Shown here one piece after another: positions 17,854-25,488 of a stretch of 64,000 bases of DNA. The notes below the pieces were generated by a model, which made no database searches, was not told the DNA's origin, and worked only from the letters and a program-made list of their open reading frames with translations. This stretch comes from Clostridium zeae (lineage in GTDB: Bacteria > Bacillota > Clostridia > Clostridiales > Clostridiaceae). The stretch's first letter is position 1, and every line of letters begins with the position of its first letter. The position numbers and the translations under genes are program-made. Where the stretch lies: positions 368,287 to 432,286 of the forward strand of contig NZ_BMBA01000002.1 of NCBI RefSeq assembly GCF_017312485.1, in the 5' to 3' direction.

Positions 17854-18429
17854 ATGGATTTGAATAGCAATAACAATAGTATATTTACTACTATATCCTA
17901 TAACGATTATTTAATAGAGAAAGCAACAATAGATGATATTAATGAACTAGAAGAATTGTACAATAATCTTAACGAGCATTTAGAAATAACTATCAATTAT
18001 CCTGGTTGGAAGAAGGGCCTATATCCTGTTAGAGAAACGGCAGCAAATGGAATTAGAGAGAATAATTTATTCGTCTTAAAAATAGATGGCAAAATAGCAG
18101 GTTCTATTATACTTAATCACTTGCAAGAAGCTGCATACCGAGGAGTTACTTGGGGAATTGAAGTAAAAGATGAAGAAGTTATTGTAATACATACTTTTGC
18201 GGTAAATCCAAAATATATGAAAAATGGAGTAGGCCACAAATTGATTGACTTTTCCAAGGAATTTTGTTTAAAGAATGGATTTAAAACTATTCGTCTTGAT
18301 GTTACTATAAAAAATACCCCTGCAATGACTCTATATGAAAAAAGTGGTTTCAAATATGTTGATACCGTTGACCTTGGACTCAATATTCCTGACTTAAAAT
18401 GGTTTAAACTATACGAAATAATATTTTAG
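17854..18429 (+). CDS. GNAT-family N-acetyltransferase
   Basis: A 191-residue protein with the GNAT core: IEKATIDDINELEELYNNL (strand 1-helix 1), a beta4 strand VIVIHTFAVNPKYM, the acetyl-CoA pyrophosphate loop NGVGHKLIDFSKEF (Q/R-x-x-G-x-G/A variant), KTIRLDVTIKNTPAMTLYEKSGF and a C-terminal tail. It transfers an acetyl group from acetyl-CoA to an amine; the substrate is unknown. AAGGAGT lies 9 bases upstream of the ATG. A hairpin follows. The N-terminal 15 residues are polar and asparagine-rich. Confidence 0.85.
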   Translation: MDLNSNNNSIFTTISYNDYLIEKATIDDINELEELYNNLNEHLEITINYPGWKKGLYPVRETAANGIRENNLFVLKIDGKIAGSIILNHLQEAAYRGVTWGIEVKDEEVIVIHTFAVNPKYMKNGVGHKLIDFSKEFCLKNGFKTIRLDVTIKNTPAMTLYEKSGFKYVDTVDLGLNIPDLKWFKLYEIIF

Positions 18430-18470
18430 TCCATAGCATTAAAGATAAACTACTTCCCATTAAAACTTAT

Positions 18471-18510
18471 CAAAATAAAGATTCGTAGAACCAGCGAAAT
18501 CTTTATTTTG
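18471..18510. terminator. Convergent-gene hairpin with an outer stem
   Basis: CAAAATAAAGAT (18471-18482) pairs with ATCTTTATTTTG (18499-18510). An outer pair, ACTACTTC (18449-18456) with GAAGTAGT (18533-18540), can close a larger stem. It lies between convergent GNAT and PTS genes and probably terminates both. Confidence 0.6.
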
Positions 18511-18548
18511 ACTCTAAGGATTGAAGTAGTCTATCTATATAACTGTTC

Positions 18549-19097
18549 TTATCTTATAACCTGAATAAATGGCTCTGTCTCTTTTACCTTTTCAACTTCT
18601 GTCCCTTTGACTTCTTTATAATCATCTGTGTTCGTGATTATTACCGAAGTTATCACATCATAGCCTTCATTCCTAATTCTTTCTATATCAAATTCCACTA
18701 ATAACTCTCCGGCTTTTACTTCGAAGCCTTGATCTACATGAGCTTTAAAGTATCGTCCTTCAAGATTTACCGTATCAATACCAACATGTATCAAAACTTC
18801 CACTCCATCTTTACTTTTCAAAGCTATTGCATGCTTAGTATTAAAAAGAGCCACTATTTCACCATCAACTGGTGCTACAACTCGTCCTCTTGTGGGCTCA
18901 ATAGCCATTCCCTTGCCCATAAGCTCCTGTCCAAAGGTAGGATCATTTACTTCACTTAGCTTCCTTACTCCCCCTTCTACAGGACTATAAACAATTTCAC
19001 CACTCCTAAACTTATTACCATTATTATATTCTACTCTTGTAGCATCACTTTTTTCTTTTGATCCAAACATATTCTTAAATAACTCTTTAACTCCCAT
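18549..19097 (-). CDS. crr: PTS glucose-type IIA component
   Basis: A stand-alone EIIA-Glc-type protein of 182 residues. The conserved blocks are VYSPVEGGVRKLSEVNDPTF, GMAIEPTRGRVVAPVDGEI, TKHAIALKSKDGVEVLIHVGIDTV (both histidines; the second is the phosphorylated one) and EVKAGELLVEFDIE. It accepts phosphate from HPr and passes it to a IIB domain of a sugar permease. No IIBC gene is adjacent, so it probably serves permeases encoded elsewhere. The ATG at 19097 follows TGGAGGAAT; a longer in-frame start at 19118 would translate through the ribosome site. An N-terminal 25-residue basic stretch precedes the domain. Confidence 0.88.
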   Translation of the reverse strand: MGVKELFKNMFGSKEKSDATRVEYNNGNKFRSGEIVYSPVEGGVRKLSEVNDPTFGQELMGKGMAIEPTRGRVVAPVDGEIVALFNTKHAIALKSKDGVEVLIHVGIDTVNLEGRYFKAHVDQGFEVKAGELLVEFDIERIRNEGYDVITSVIITNTDDYKEVKGTEVEKVKETEPFIQVIR

Positions 19098-19411
19098 CAA
19101 ACAATTCCTCCAAACCAATAATACTCAAAATTAACTTATGCGCGTAAGTAAGTAAAAATGATAACTTAAGATAATAACATTTAATATTACATCTCAGTTA
19201 TTTCACACTGCTAAAAAAGCCTAACTCTACTTTAAGTTAGTATTTTACTTTAAAGTAACTTATTTATTTTATACTTTTATTGTTGTATATTATTAGTAGT
19301 ATAAAGTAGATACGCCCTAGATTTAAAAATTTTATCAATCTATTTATAGATAATAGTTACTATCTAATACGGATATCTACAGGTCATTTATAATATTAGA
19401 GAGGTGTAAAA
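19098..19411. other. Divergent promoter region
   Basis: About 314 bp between divergent crr-like and flavoprotein genes. It contains an AT-rich palindromic patch (two TACTTTAA-type sequences near 19230-19260), but no clear operator or hairpin terminator. Confidence 0.4.
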
Positions 19412-20038
19412 ATGAAGGTATTACTTATTAATGGAAGTCCTAAAGCCCAAGGATGTACTTTTACTGCGTTAAGCGAAGTTGCAAAAGAGTTAAATAAAGC
19501 AAATATTGAAACAGAAATTTTTCACGTAGGAAATAAACCTATTCGTGGATGTATGGCATGCGGTGGATGCAATAATACTGATGGAAAATGTGTATTTAAT
19601 GATGATACTGTAAATATTGCCTTAGAAAAAGCTAAAGATGCTGATGGCTTCATATTTGGTTCTCCAGTTCATTATGCAGCTGCATCAGGTCAAATAACAG
19701 CATTCCTAGATAGATTTTTCTATGCTGGCGAAGGGTTCCAACACAAACCAGGTGCTGCAATAGTTAGTTGCAGACGTGGAGGTTCAACTGCTGCTTTTGA
19801 GCAATTAAATAAATACTTTACTATATCTAATATGCCTGTTGTATCTTCTCAATATTGGAACATGGTTCACGGTAACACTCCTGAAGAAGTAAAACAAGAC
19901 TTAGAAGGAATGCAAACCATGAGAATTTTAGGAAAGAACATGGCATGGCTTCTAAAATGCATACAAGCTGGTAAGGATGCTGGCATAAATATTCCTGAAA
20001 AAGAAGAACAAAGAGCAATTACTAATTTTATACGTTAA
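19412..20038 (+). CDS. Flavodoxin-family NAD(P)H-dependent oxidoreductase
   Basis: A 208-residue flavoprotein of the NADPH-dependent FMN-reductase / iron-sulfur-flavoprotein group. It has LINGSPKAQGCTFTAL (FMN loop), GNKPIRGCMACGGCN with a compact cysteine cluster (C-x-x-C-x-x-C), DGFIFGSPVHYAAASGQITAFLDRFFY and PGAAIVSCRRGGSTAAFEQLNKYF. It probably reduces FMN or transfers electrons in the cytoplasm. The CMACGGC cluster may be redox or Fe-S binding, although its spacing differs from the classic iron-sulfur flavoprotein. GAGAGGT precedes the ATG. It is a single gene followed by a terminator. Confidence 0.85.
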   Translation: MKVLLINGSPKAQGCTFTALSEVAKELNKANIETEIFHVGNKPIRGCMACGGCNNTDGKCVFNDDTVNIALEKAKDADGFIFGSPVHYAAASGQITAFLDRFFYAGEGFQHKPGAAIVSCRRGGSTAAFEQLNKYFTISNMPVVSSQYWNMVHGNTPEEVKQDLEGMQTMRILGKNMAWLLKCIQAGKDAGINIPEKEEQRAITNFIR

Positions 20039-20043
20039 TATGA

Positions 20044-20079
20044 AAAAGAGCTTAAACTCCATTGTTTTAAGCTCTTTTC
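20044..20079 (+). terminator. Terminator of the flavoprotein gene
   Basis: AAAAGAGCTTAAA pairs with TTTTAAGCTCTTTT around an 8-base loop, followed by CTATATAA. Confidence 0.75.
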
Positions 20080-20371
20080 TATATAATCCACCAATTTCAT
20101 ATCTTATCATAAATACTCCTAACTAGTATTTCATATTATTCTTAATATTTTCAAAGAGTACTAACTAAGTTATCTATATAGTAGTACTTGTTTTCTCTCC
20201 TGTAACAGCACTCCAATACATTTCCCCCTAACATTTACAATTGATATAATATTATACTATAATATTAAAATATATCCAAATAATTGAATCTTCGCTATTT
20301 TAAATGCAGTATCAGTATCTCTTTAATTCCACGCACAAGTTTATTTTTTTATTTATGCAAGGAGGATTATT
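20080..20371. other. AT-rich intergenic region
   Basis: About 290 bp upstream of the second GNAT gene. No structure or coding potential is evident. Confidence 0.4.
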
Positions 20372-21142
20372 ATGATAGAATTACAAAAAAATGAAAGAGC
20401 CTCACTTCAAAGCCTATGCGTAGGTAAGTCAGATGTTGAGCTTTTTTCATGCATAGAAGGAAAAACAGGACAAGTATGGGCTAATAGCAAAGAAAATCCA
20501 ACTCTTGCAGTAATTTTAGTTGCAGATTTTTGTTTTTTATTAGGTCACTCAGAAAAACTACAAGATGGTGATTACATAAAAAAACTATATGACAACATAA
20601 GACGTAAAATAATTGTCCCAGACAGTCAGTTCTGGATTGATGTCATAGCAAAATACTTTCCAAATAACCACAGAAAATTTAGCAGATATTCAATAAAAAC
20701 AGAACCTAAAGTATTTAATAAAGCAAAATTAAACAGTTACGTCAGAGCCATTGAATCAAAATTTAATATAGTTAACATAGATAAAACTAATTACAATAAA
20801 GTATTAGCAGATGATTTTATGGCAGATTGTTGTTCAAATTACTCATCTTTAGAAGATTTCACTGAGAACGGACTTGGATATTTGATAATTTATGAAGATG
20901 AAATAATATCCGCTGCATCATCATATGGTTATTGCAAAGGAAGTATTGAAATAACTATTGGCACTAAGGAAGAATACAGGCAAAAAGGATTAGCCTTAGC
21001 TTGTGCTTCAAAACTTATTTTAAACTGCCTTGACAGAGGTATTTATCCTCGTTGGGATGCTGCCAATTTAGAATCAGTGGCTCTTGCAGAGAAGCTCGGG
21101 TACCATTTTGATAAAGAATATATTGTTTATTCTATATTTTAG
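20372..21142 (+). CDS. GNAT acetyltransferase (two-domain, GNAT_acetyltran type)
   Basis: A 256-residue protein. The N-terminal half (residues 1-120) resembles the non-catalytic domain of the GNAT_acetyltran family (VWANSKENPTLAVILVADFCFLLG). The C-terminal half carries a GNAT core: YLIIYEDEIISAASSYGYCKGSIEITIGTKEEYRQKGLALACASKLI (with the R-x-K-G-L-A acetyl-CoA loop) and YPRWDAANLESVALAEKLGYHF. AAGGAGG lies 8 bases before the ATG. Related proteins are annotated as zwittermicin-resistance-like acetyltransferases. Substrate unknown. Confidence 0.8.
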   Translation: MIELQKNERASLQSLCVGKSDVELFSCIEGKTGQVWANSKENPTLAVILVADFCFLLGHSEKLQDGDYIKKLYDNIRRKIIVPDSQFWIDVIAKYFPNNHRKFSRYSIKTEPKVFNKAKLNSYVRAIESKFNIVNIDKTNYNKVLADDFMADCCSNYSSLEDFTENGLGYLIIYEDEIISAASSYGYCKGSIEITIGTKEEYRQKGLALACASKLILNCLDRGIYPRWDAANLESVALAEKLGYHFDKEYIVYSIF

Positions 21143-21157
21143 CTTTAATATTATTAA

Positions 21158-21283
21158 ACTGATTTTCTCTTAGTTCAAGAAAGGTGGCTCAAAGATTTTA
21201 TAAATACTGATGATTTATTTACCAGTTCAGTCAATAAGATAAGCATAGAAATTATATATGAAAATGAAGATTCAATAATATAG
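21158..21283 (+). pseudogene. Possible start-less gene remnant
   Basis: A 41-codon open stretch ending at TAG 21281-21283 encodes a protein-like sequence (LVQERWLKDFINTDDLF ... SVNKISIEIIYENED) but has no start codon, and a stop precedes it at 21155. It looks like the C-terminal relic of a lost gene. Codon use matches neighbouring genes; no family could be assigned. Confidence 0.25.
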
Positions 21284-21302
21284 CTTGAAATTCCTTTGAA
21301 GT

Positions 21303-21346
21303 AAAAAGTAGTAGGCAGTGCAGATTATAACTGATTACTACTTTTT
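21303..21346. terminator. Hairpin with poly-A/poly-T arms
   Basis: AAAAAGTAGTA (21303-21313) pairs perfectly with TACTACTTTTT (21336-21346). It is suitable as a bidirectional terminator between the GNAT gene and the ABC operon end. Confidence 0.7.
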
Positions 21347-21367
21347 AATAAATTTATTTTAAAATAA

Positions 21368-21421
21368 TTGAATTATACTGTACATAATTCAAGCTACTCA
21401 GTATTTCCGTCTAATAATAGC
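21368..21421 (+). pseudogene. 54-bp relic of a copper-amine-oxidase-like stalk domain gene
   Basis: This segment aligns without gaps to 25798-25851, inside the DUF2334 gene, with 45 of 54 bases identical. It stays open in the matching frame: LNYTVHNSSYSVFPSNNS against LNYTVDNSSGSLIISNNS. It therefore looks like a fragment of a second copy of that gene or a relative. Both copies contain the 9-bp palindrome TTGAATTAT / ATAATTCAA. Confidence 0.45.
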
Positions 21422-21422
21422 T

Positions 21423-22088
21423 TCATATTATTTGTCCATCTTTAAGAGAAATTATCCTATCGCACATATTAGCAATATTAGGATCATGAGTTACAATTAT
21501 AATTGTTTTACCTTGGTTGTTTAATAGCTTTAAGATATTCATAATTTCCTTTCCAGTCTTCACATCTAAAGCTCCTGTTGGCTCATCAGCAAGAATTATT
21601 TTCGGATCACCTACTAATGCTCTAGCTATGGCAACTCTTTGCTGCTGCCCACCTGAAAGTTGTGCAGGAAGTTTATCTTTAAGTTGTTTTATTCCAATCT
21701 TATCCATGCACTCGAGTGCTTTTTCCTTGCATGCTTTTGTAGATAATTTCCTATAGCTTAACGGAAGAATAACATTATCCAACGCCGAATATTCTTTAAG
21801 TAGCGCAAAATACTGAAATATAAAACCTATTTCCATATTTCTAATTTTATGAAGCTTCTTTTTCTGTAATTCAGAAAACTCAATATTATTTAAAAAATAC
21901 TTACCTGATGTAGGCTGATCAATAAATCCCATGATGTTCAGTAATGTACTCTTTCCAGAACCTGATGGTCCCATAATTGAAACCATTTCACCCTCTTTAA
22001 TTGTTATATTAGTATCATTTAAGGCATAAAGTGTATTTTCACCTTCTCCATAAACTTTACATATATTCTCAAATCTGATTATATCCAT
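21423..22088 (-). CDS. ABC transporter ATP-binding protein of the bacteriocin-like operon
   Basis: A 221-residue MacB-type ATPase with Walker [11 protein letters not shown]-loop [16 protein letters not shown], signature QLSGGQQQR, Walker [13 protein letters not shown] and switch IIVTHDPN. It is the last gene of a four-gene run (secreted protein, permease, permease, ATPase). Its ATG directly abuts the stop codon of the preceding permease gene, which implies translational coupling. The size and motifs match the ATPase of lactococcin-972-type bacteriocin loci as well as generic MacB ATPases. It likely powers the two FtsX-like permeases for export of, or immunity to, the small secreted protein encoded first. 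Confidence 0.88.
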   Translation of the reverse strand: MDIIRFENICKVYGEGENTLYALNDTNITIKEGEMVSIMGPSGSGKSTLLNIMGFIDQPTSGKYFLNNIEFSELQKKKLHKIRNMEIGFIFQYFALLKEYSALDNVILPLSYRKLSTKACKEKALECMDKIGIKQLKDKLPAQLSGGQQQRVAIARALVGDPKIILADEPTGALDVKTGKEIMNILKLLNNQGKTIIIVTHDPNIANMCDRIISLKDGQII

Positions 22089-23420
22089 TTATTCTAATCC
22101 CCCTATTAGATCTTTAGGTTGGAGTTTTTTCAGCACATTAAATATTATAAGTGAAATAACAGTAAGCATGAGCATTGCAATTATCAATAATTCTAATAAT
22201 AAATAAATATCAATAGTTCCATATATATCGATAATATTCATTGAACTATACTGCTTTTTGATCAACTGAATACTACCGTTATTTTCTAGAATGTACATAA
22301 TGATAGCTCCCACATAAGATATAATTGAGATAAAAATAACCTCTAGAAATAAGCTGCTAAATATATTCAAATGACTTGCGCCATAAGCAATCCTTATGCC
22401 TATCTCCCTTTTTTTAGAATAAATAGTCACTATTAAAGATGTAATAAGGCCTATTGACGAAAAAATACAGAAAAATATTCCTATAATCATTTGAGATAAA
22501 TTTGCATTAATAAAATCATCGATGATAACCTTTAATATAGAATCTAATTTTTCATTTTTCTCAGAGAGCTTCAATTCTTGAGCCTTCAAATTGATTTTCC
22601 TACTAGCTTCCTCGTAATTAACATTATCTTTTAATTGCAATAATAAGCCCCTCATAATTCTAGCTACAAACAATTGTTTATCTTGTTCTTCATCTTTATT
22701 GATTGGAATTATTAGAGCACTGCTTAAATTATTTAAGGACGAAGTTATTACACCACCTTGATTATAAAAATAAGTATTATTCTTTAGAAATCCTATAACT
22801 TTAAACTGTTCCTGTTTGTCTGATTGAAGCGTTATTATATCTCCGACCTTAAAAAACTTTTCAAATATTGATCCAAGCAATATGTTCCTCATCTCATCAT
22901 GATTCTTTCCAAAATCATTAGATTTAAAATTACTCCCATTATCTAAAGGAAGTTTAACGAATTCATTTGCTCCCTGATCAATTATTAATAATTTTACATC
23001 TATTTCTTCTATCTTATCTGAAATAATATTCTGTTTTGTTTTGTTGAAGATATTTAATTCATCAACCAAATTTAATCTCTTTGAGGAATTTAAAGCACTA
23101 ATGTTTAAAAGTTTACTGCCATATGCATAAGTTCCAAAGTTCTTTACATCACTATTTCCCTTTATGTACTGGTAGAACGCACTATAATCAGGCTGCTCGT
23201 TTCCTTTTAATAAGGTTTCTATTCCAGTAGAATTATACATGAAGGATGTTTTCTTTGTATCTGCTACACTTTTAAAATTATAAGAAAAATGATTAATAGA
23301 ATTATAAAAATTCGCAAAGGTGAAAAGTGAAGAAAAGCCAATAATATATTGAAGTACAAGAAGGAAAGTAGATATTTTTCTTTTGCTTAGTGATTTAAAA
23401 GTTTCTATTAATGCACTCAT
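22089..23420 (-). CDS. FtsX-like ABC permease (second permease of the bacteriocin-like operon)
   Basis: A 443-residue membrane protein with MacB topology: one N-terminal helix (about residues 12-35), a long extracellular domain (about 40-300) and three C-terminal helices (about 308-430). SKKREIGIRIAYGASHLNIF is the cytoplasmic FtsX coupling helix. The ATG at 23420 is preferred because GGAGG lies 6 bases upstream. The 23432 alternative would start inside the ribosome site, immediately after the stop of the upstream permease. The product probably pairs with the 363-residue permease to form a heterodimer. In lactococcin-972 loci the equivalent integral membrane protein is a single, larger chain. 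Confidence 0.82.
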   Translation of the reverse strand: MSALIETFKSLSKRKISTFLLVLQYIIGFSSLFTFANFYNSINHFSYNFKSVADTKKTSFMYNSTGIETLLKGNEQPDYSAFYQYIKGNSDVKNFGTYAYGSKLLNISALNSSKRLNLVDELNIFNKTKQNIISDKIEEIDVKLLIIDQGANEFVKLPLDNGSNFKSNDFGKNHDEMRNILLGSIFEKFFKVGDIITLQSDKQEQFKVIGFLKNNTYFYNQGGVITSSLNNLSSALIIPINKDEEQDKQLFVARIMRGLLLQLKDNVNYEEASRKINLKAQELKLSEKNEKLDSILKVIIDDFINANLSQMIIGIFFCIFSSIGLITSLIVTIYSKKREIGIRIAYGASHLNIFSSLFLEVIFISIISYVGAIIMYILENNGSIQLIKKQYSSMNIIDIYGTIDIYLLLELLIIAMLMLTVISLIIFNVLKKLQPKDLIGGLE

Positions 23421-23431
23421 ATATACCTCCA

Positions 23432-24523
23432 TTATTCTTTTATTACAACAGCAGGCTCTACTTTAAAGGCAATTAGTGATGGAACTAAAGCAGTTATTAA
23501 ACAGGTTAATAAAGAAACAATTATAGAAAAAACAAATCCGCTTAACGATAGGTTTATTTCATAGGAAAATATCTTGGTTGAAACCCTAGTTATAGCAGCT
23601 AAAAAAACAAATGCCGTTCCACTAGCTAGCGTGCAAATGAAGATTATTTCTTTTAATATGAGAATGTATATAGCTTGATTGCTAGAACCAATTGCCTTAC
23701 GCAAAGCTATTTCCTTTTTTCTTGAATGAATCCAAAAATAGCTGATATTTATCGTATTCAATATAGAGATAAACAGCATTTTAATAACATCATTCAAATT
23801 AGGCTTATACATCCTTATAAGATCGCCCCTAGCTTTATCAATCCTTTCATCTTTATCTACACTTATAACTGCATTTGGATATTGATTCAAAAAATCTTCA
23901 TTAAATTTATCTATTTCTACTTTTGGATTTATATTAGCTTTTACTACAAATTGAAAAACTTTTGGATTTAGCCTTTTTCCTAGTATTTCAGGTATGTAGT
24001 TGATTGGTACAAAAACCTCTCTATTGATTGCTGATTCTTCCTTCTTTCCGAAGGTACCAACTATCTTATATTTTTTGCCTTCTATTGTTAATTCGTTATT
24101 TTCAACCCCATTAAATACCTTTCTACCTACTACAGCAACCCTGTCATTAACCTTGTTACCTAAGAACTCTCCCTTTTCCATTGGAGGAGTCCATAAATAT
24201 TTATCCTTAGATAAAATACCAGTCACAATAATGGTCTCATAGTTCTCTGTTTGTATAGGCACAAATTCAACAGCAATATCAGAATTGATAAAGTCCTTTT
24301 CAAACAGACTTGTTAAATCTGAAATCTGATAACTATCTTTAAATGATAAATTAACCCTTTTTACGTATTTAAAGCTGCCATTTGAATAATCATTAGTGAT
24401 TTTATTAATTTGTGAAATTATTGATGTCCCTATTGAAAGAGCTATCATAGAAATAAAAAAACCTAGAAATATTATTACAAAGCAAAACTTTGAATTTCTT
24501 ATCCGGTTTATTATCCAATACAT
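23432..24523 (-). CDS. FtsX-like ABC permease (first permease of the bacteriocin-like operon)
   Basis: A 363-residue permease with one N-terminal helix (CFVIIFLGFFISMIALSIGT), an extracellular domain (residues about 45-235, MacB-PCD-like, with VVGRKVFNGVENNELTIEGKK) and three C-terminal helices. SRKKEIALRKAIGSSNQAIY is the coupling motif. AAGGTGATG precedes the ATG. It is separated from the small secreted protein gene by about 135 bp containing two hairpins, so the peptide gene and the transporter genes may share a transcript at different levels. Its stop codon lies immediately before the Shine-Dalgarno site of the next permease. Confidence 0.85.
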   Translation of the reverse strand: MYWIINRIRNSKFCFVIIFLGFFISMIALSIGTSIISQINKITNDYSNGSFKYVKRVNLSFKDSYQISDLTSLFEKDFINSDIAVEFVPIQTENYETIIVTGILSKDKYLWTPPMEKGEFLGNKVNDRVAVVGRKVFNGVENNELTIEGKKYKIVGTFGKKEESAINREVFVPINYIPEILGKRLNPKVFQFVVKANINPKVEIDKFNEDFLNQYPNAVISVDKDERIDKARGDLIRMYKPNLNDVIKMLFISILNTINISYFWIHSRKKEIALRKAIGSSNQAIYILILKEIIFICTLASGTAFVFLAAITRVSTKIFSYEINLSLSGFVFSIIVSLLTCLITALVPSLIAFKVEPAVVIKE

Positions 24524-24547
24524 TAAGGCATCACCTTTCTTAATCTA

Positions 24548-24585
24548 ACTAACGAGCGCTTGATACTTCAAGCACTCATTGTTAG
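24548..24585 (-). terminator. Hairpin between the secreted-protein gene and the transporter genes
   Basis: An imperfect stem (CTAAC...GAGTGCTTGA with TCAAGCGCTCGTTAG on the minus strand) lacks a T-run. It is more likely a processing or attenuation hairpin than a full terminator. Confidence 0.4.
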
Positions 24586-24608
24586 AATATAATTGTTAAG
24601 TTTTTATG

Positions 24609-24662
24609 CTAGCGTTTAATATTTATATTAGTTTAAGCAGACAACTAATGATTAAACGCTAG
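24609..24662 (-). terminator. Long hairpin at the 3' end of the secreted-protein gene
   Basis: Perfect 12-bp outer arms, CTAGCGTTTAAT / ATTAAACGCTAG, enclose a second ATTAGTT / AACTAAT stem. The right arm overlaps the stop codon at 24659-24661. Only a weak A/T tail follows, so partial read-through into the transporter genes is plausible. Confidence 0.6.
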
Positions 24663-25036
24663 TTATATTCATGATAAGTTACTTCTGCAGGATCATCCCC
24701 TGAACGTGTATACCATACATGATAAGATGAAACATGCGCTACATTGGTATATACAGTAATGTCTCCTGTAGATGCATTTGCATTTCCTGAAGAATCTACA
24801 TAGCTATTATGTGCTGGTTCATGATATATTGTGTTATAGCTTGGATCAGAAAATGTCAAATCTGCTGTCACCCTATAAAAACTTGTATCATTAGTGTTTT
24901 TAGAATATGAATTTGCCATCATACCATGTGTTAATGGTGTTGCTTTTCCTCCCCAACTTATGTTAGCTTGTACAGCTATACCTATCATCAAGGAACAAGT
25001 CAATCCTCCGATTAATAATTTTATTCTATTTTTCAT
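24659..25036 (-). CDS. Small secreted protein, candidate bacteriocin precursor
   Basis: A 125-residue protein. Residues 1-28 form a classical signal peptide (KNRIKLLIGG core, cleavage after AVQA). The mature part of about 97 residues has no cysteine, is rich in Ser, Thr, Asn, Tyr and His, and begins NISWGGKATPLTHGMMANSYS. It heads an operon with two FtsX-like permeases and an ATPase. Signal-peptide bacteriocin precursor plus FtsX-type membrane protein plus small ATPase is the lactococcin-972 gene order, but the sequence does not clearly match that family. The ATG at 25036 follows TGGAGGT at correct spacing; the 25048 start would lie inside the ribosome site. Bacteriocin role is inference. Confidence 0.7.
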   Translation of the reverse strand: MKNRIKLLIGGLTCSLMIGIAVQANISWGGKATPLTHGMMANSYSKNTNDTSFYRVTADLTFSDPSYNTIYHEPAHNSYVDSSGNANASTGDITVYTNVAHVSSYHVWYTRSGDDPAEVTYHEYN

Positions 25037-25488
25037 AATAACCTCCAAAAGATAATTTTTCGAAAATGTTATTTATTTTACCGGTAAGTGTTACATCTTC
25101 GTTTTTTATTATTACATTTTATGCCATTATATTCAATACAACCCATGTTAACTCTATGTTAAACATCCAAAATATCACTTATTAGAATTACTTTTGAAAC
25201 ACTTACCTAAAAGAATCCCCCAACGACCACCTTAGTAAACCGTGAGATCTTATATGCTAATCTAAATTAACTACTTTGTTAAACAGCAACTTTTAATGTT
25301 TGAAATAAGCCTTAGCATAACACAGAATGATAGATATTCTATTTCCTACATTATTATTTTGAGTTTTTTAATTATTTTTTGATATTATAGTGCAAATTTA
25401 ACTTTTCTTTAAGATATTCTACTCAAAATAATGGTACAATCCTCTTAAAAGAATTGATTTATACATATAACAAAGGAGCGAAAAACGC
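25037..25488. other. Intergenic region with decayed GGGtGRT 3'-end repeat and 10-bp inverted sites
   Basis: This 450-bp region lies between the divergent secreted-protein and DUF2334 genes. It contains GGTAAGTGTT (25083-25092) and its inverse AACACTTACC (25198-25207), and the decayed repeat copy R1 at 25216-25291. No gene is seen. Confidence 0.5.
25216..25291 (-). repeat. R1: decayed third copy of the GGGtGRT gene 3' end and terminator
   Basis: On the minus strand it reads from AGTTGCTGTTTAACAAAGTA through the region of the GGGtGRT stop codon into the same downstream sequence found at R2 (ATATAAG, TCTCACGG, then a G-rich arm). It carries several substitutions and a short internal deletion. 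It shares post-stop sequence with R2 that R3 lacks. Confidence 0.65.
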
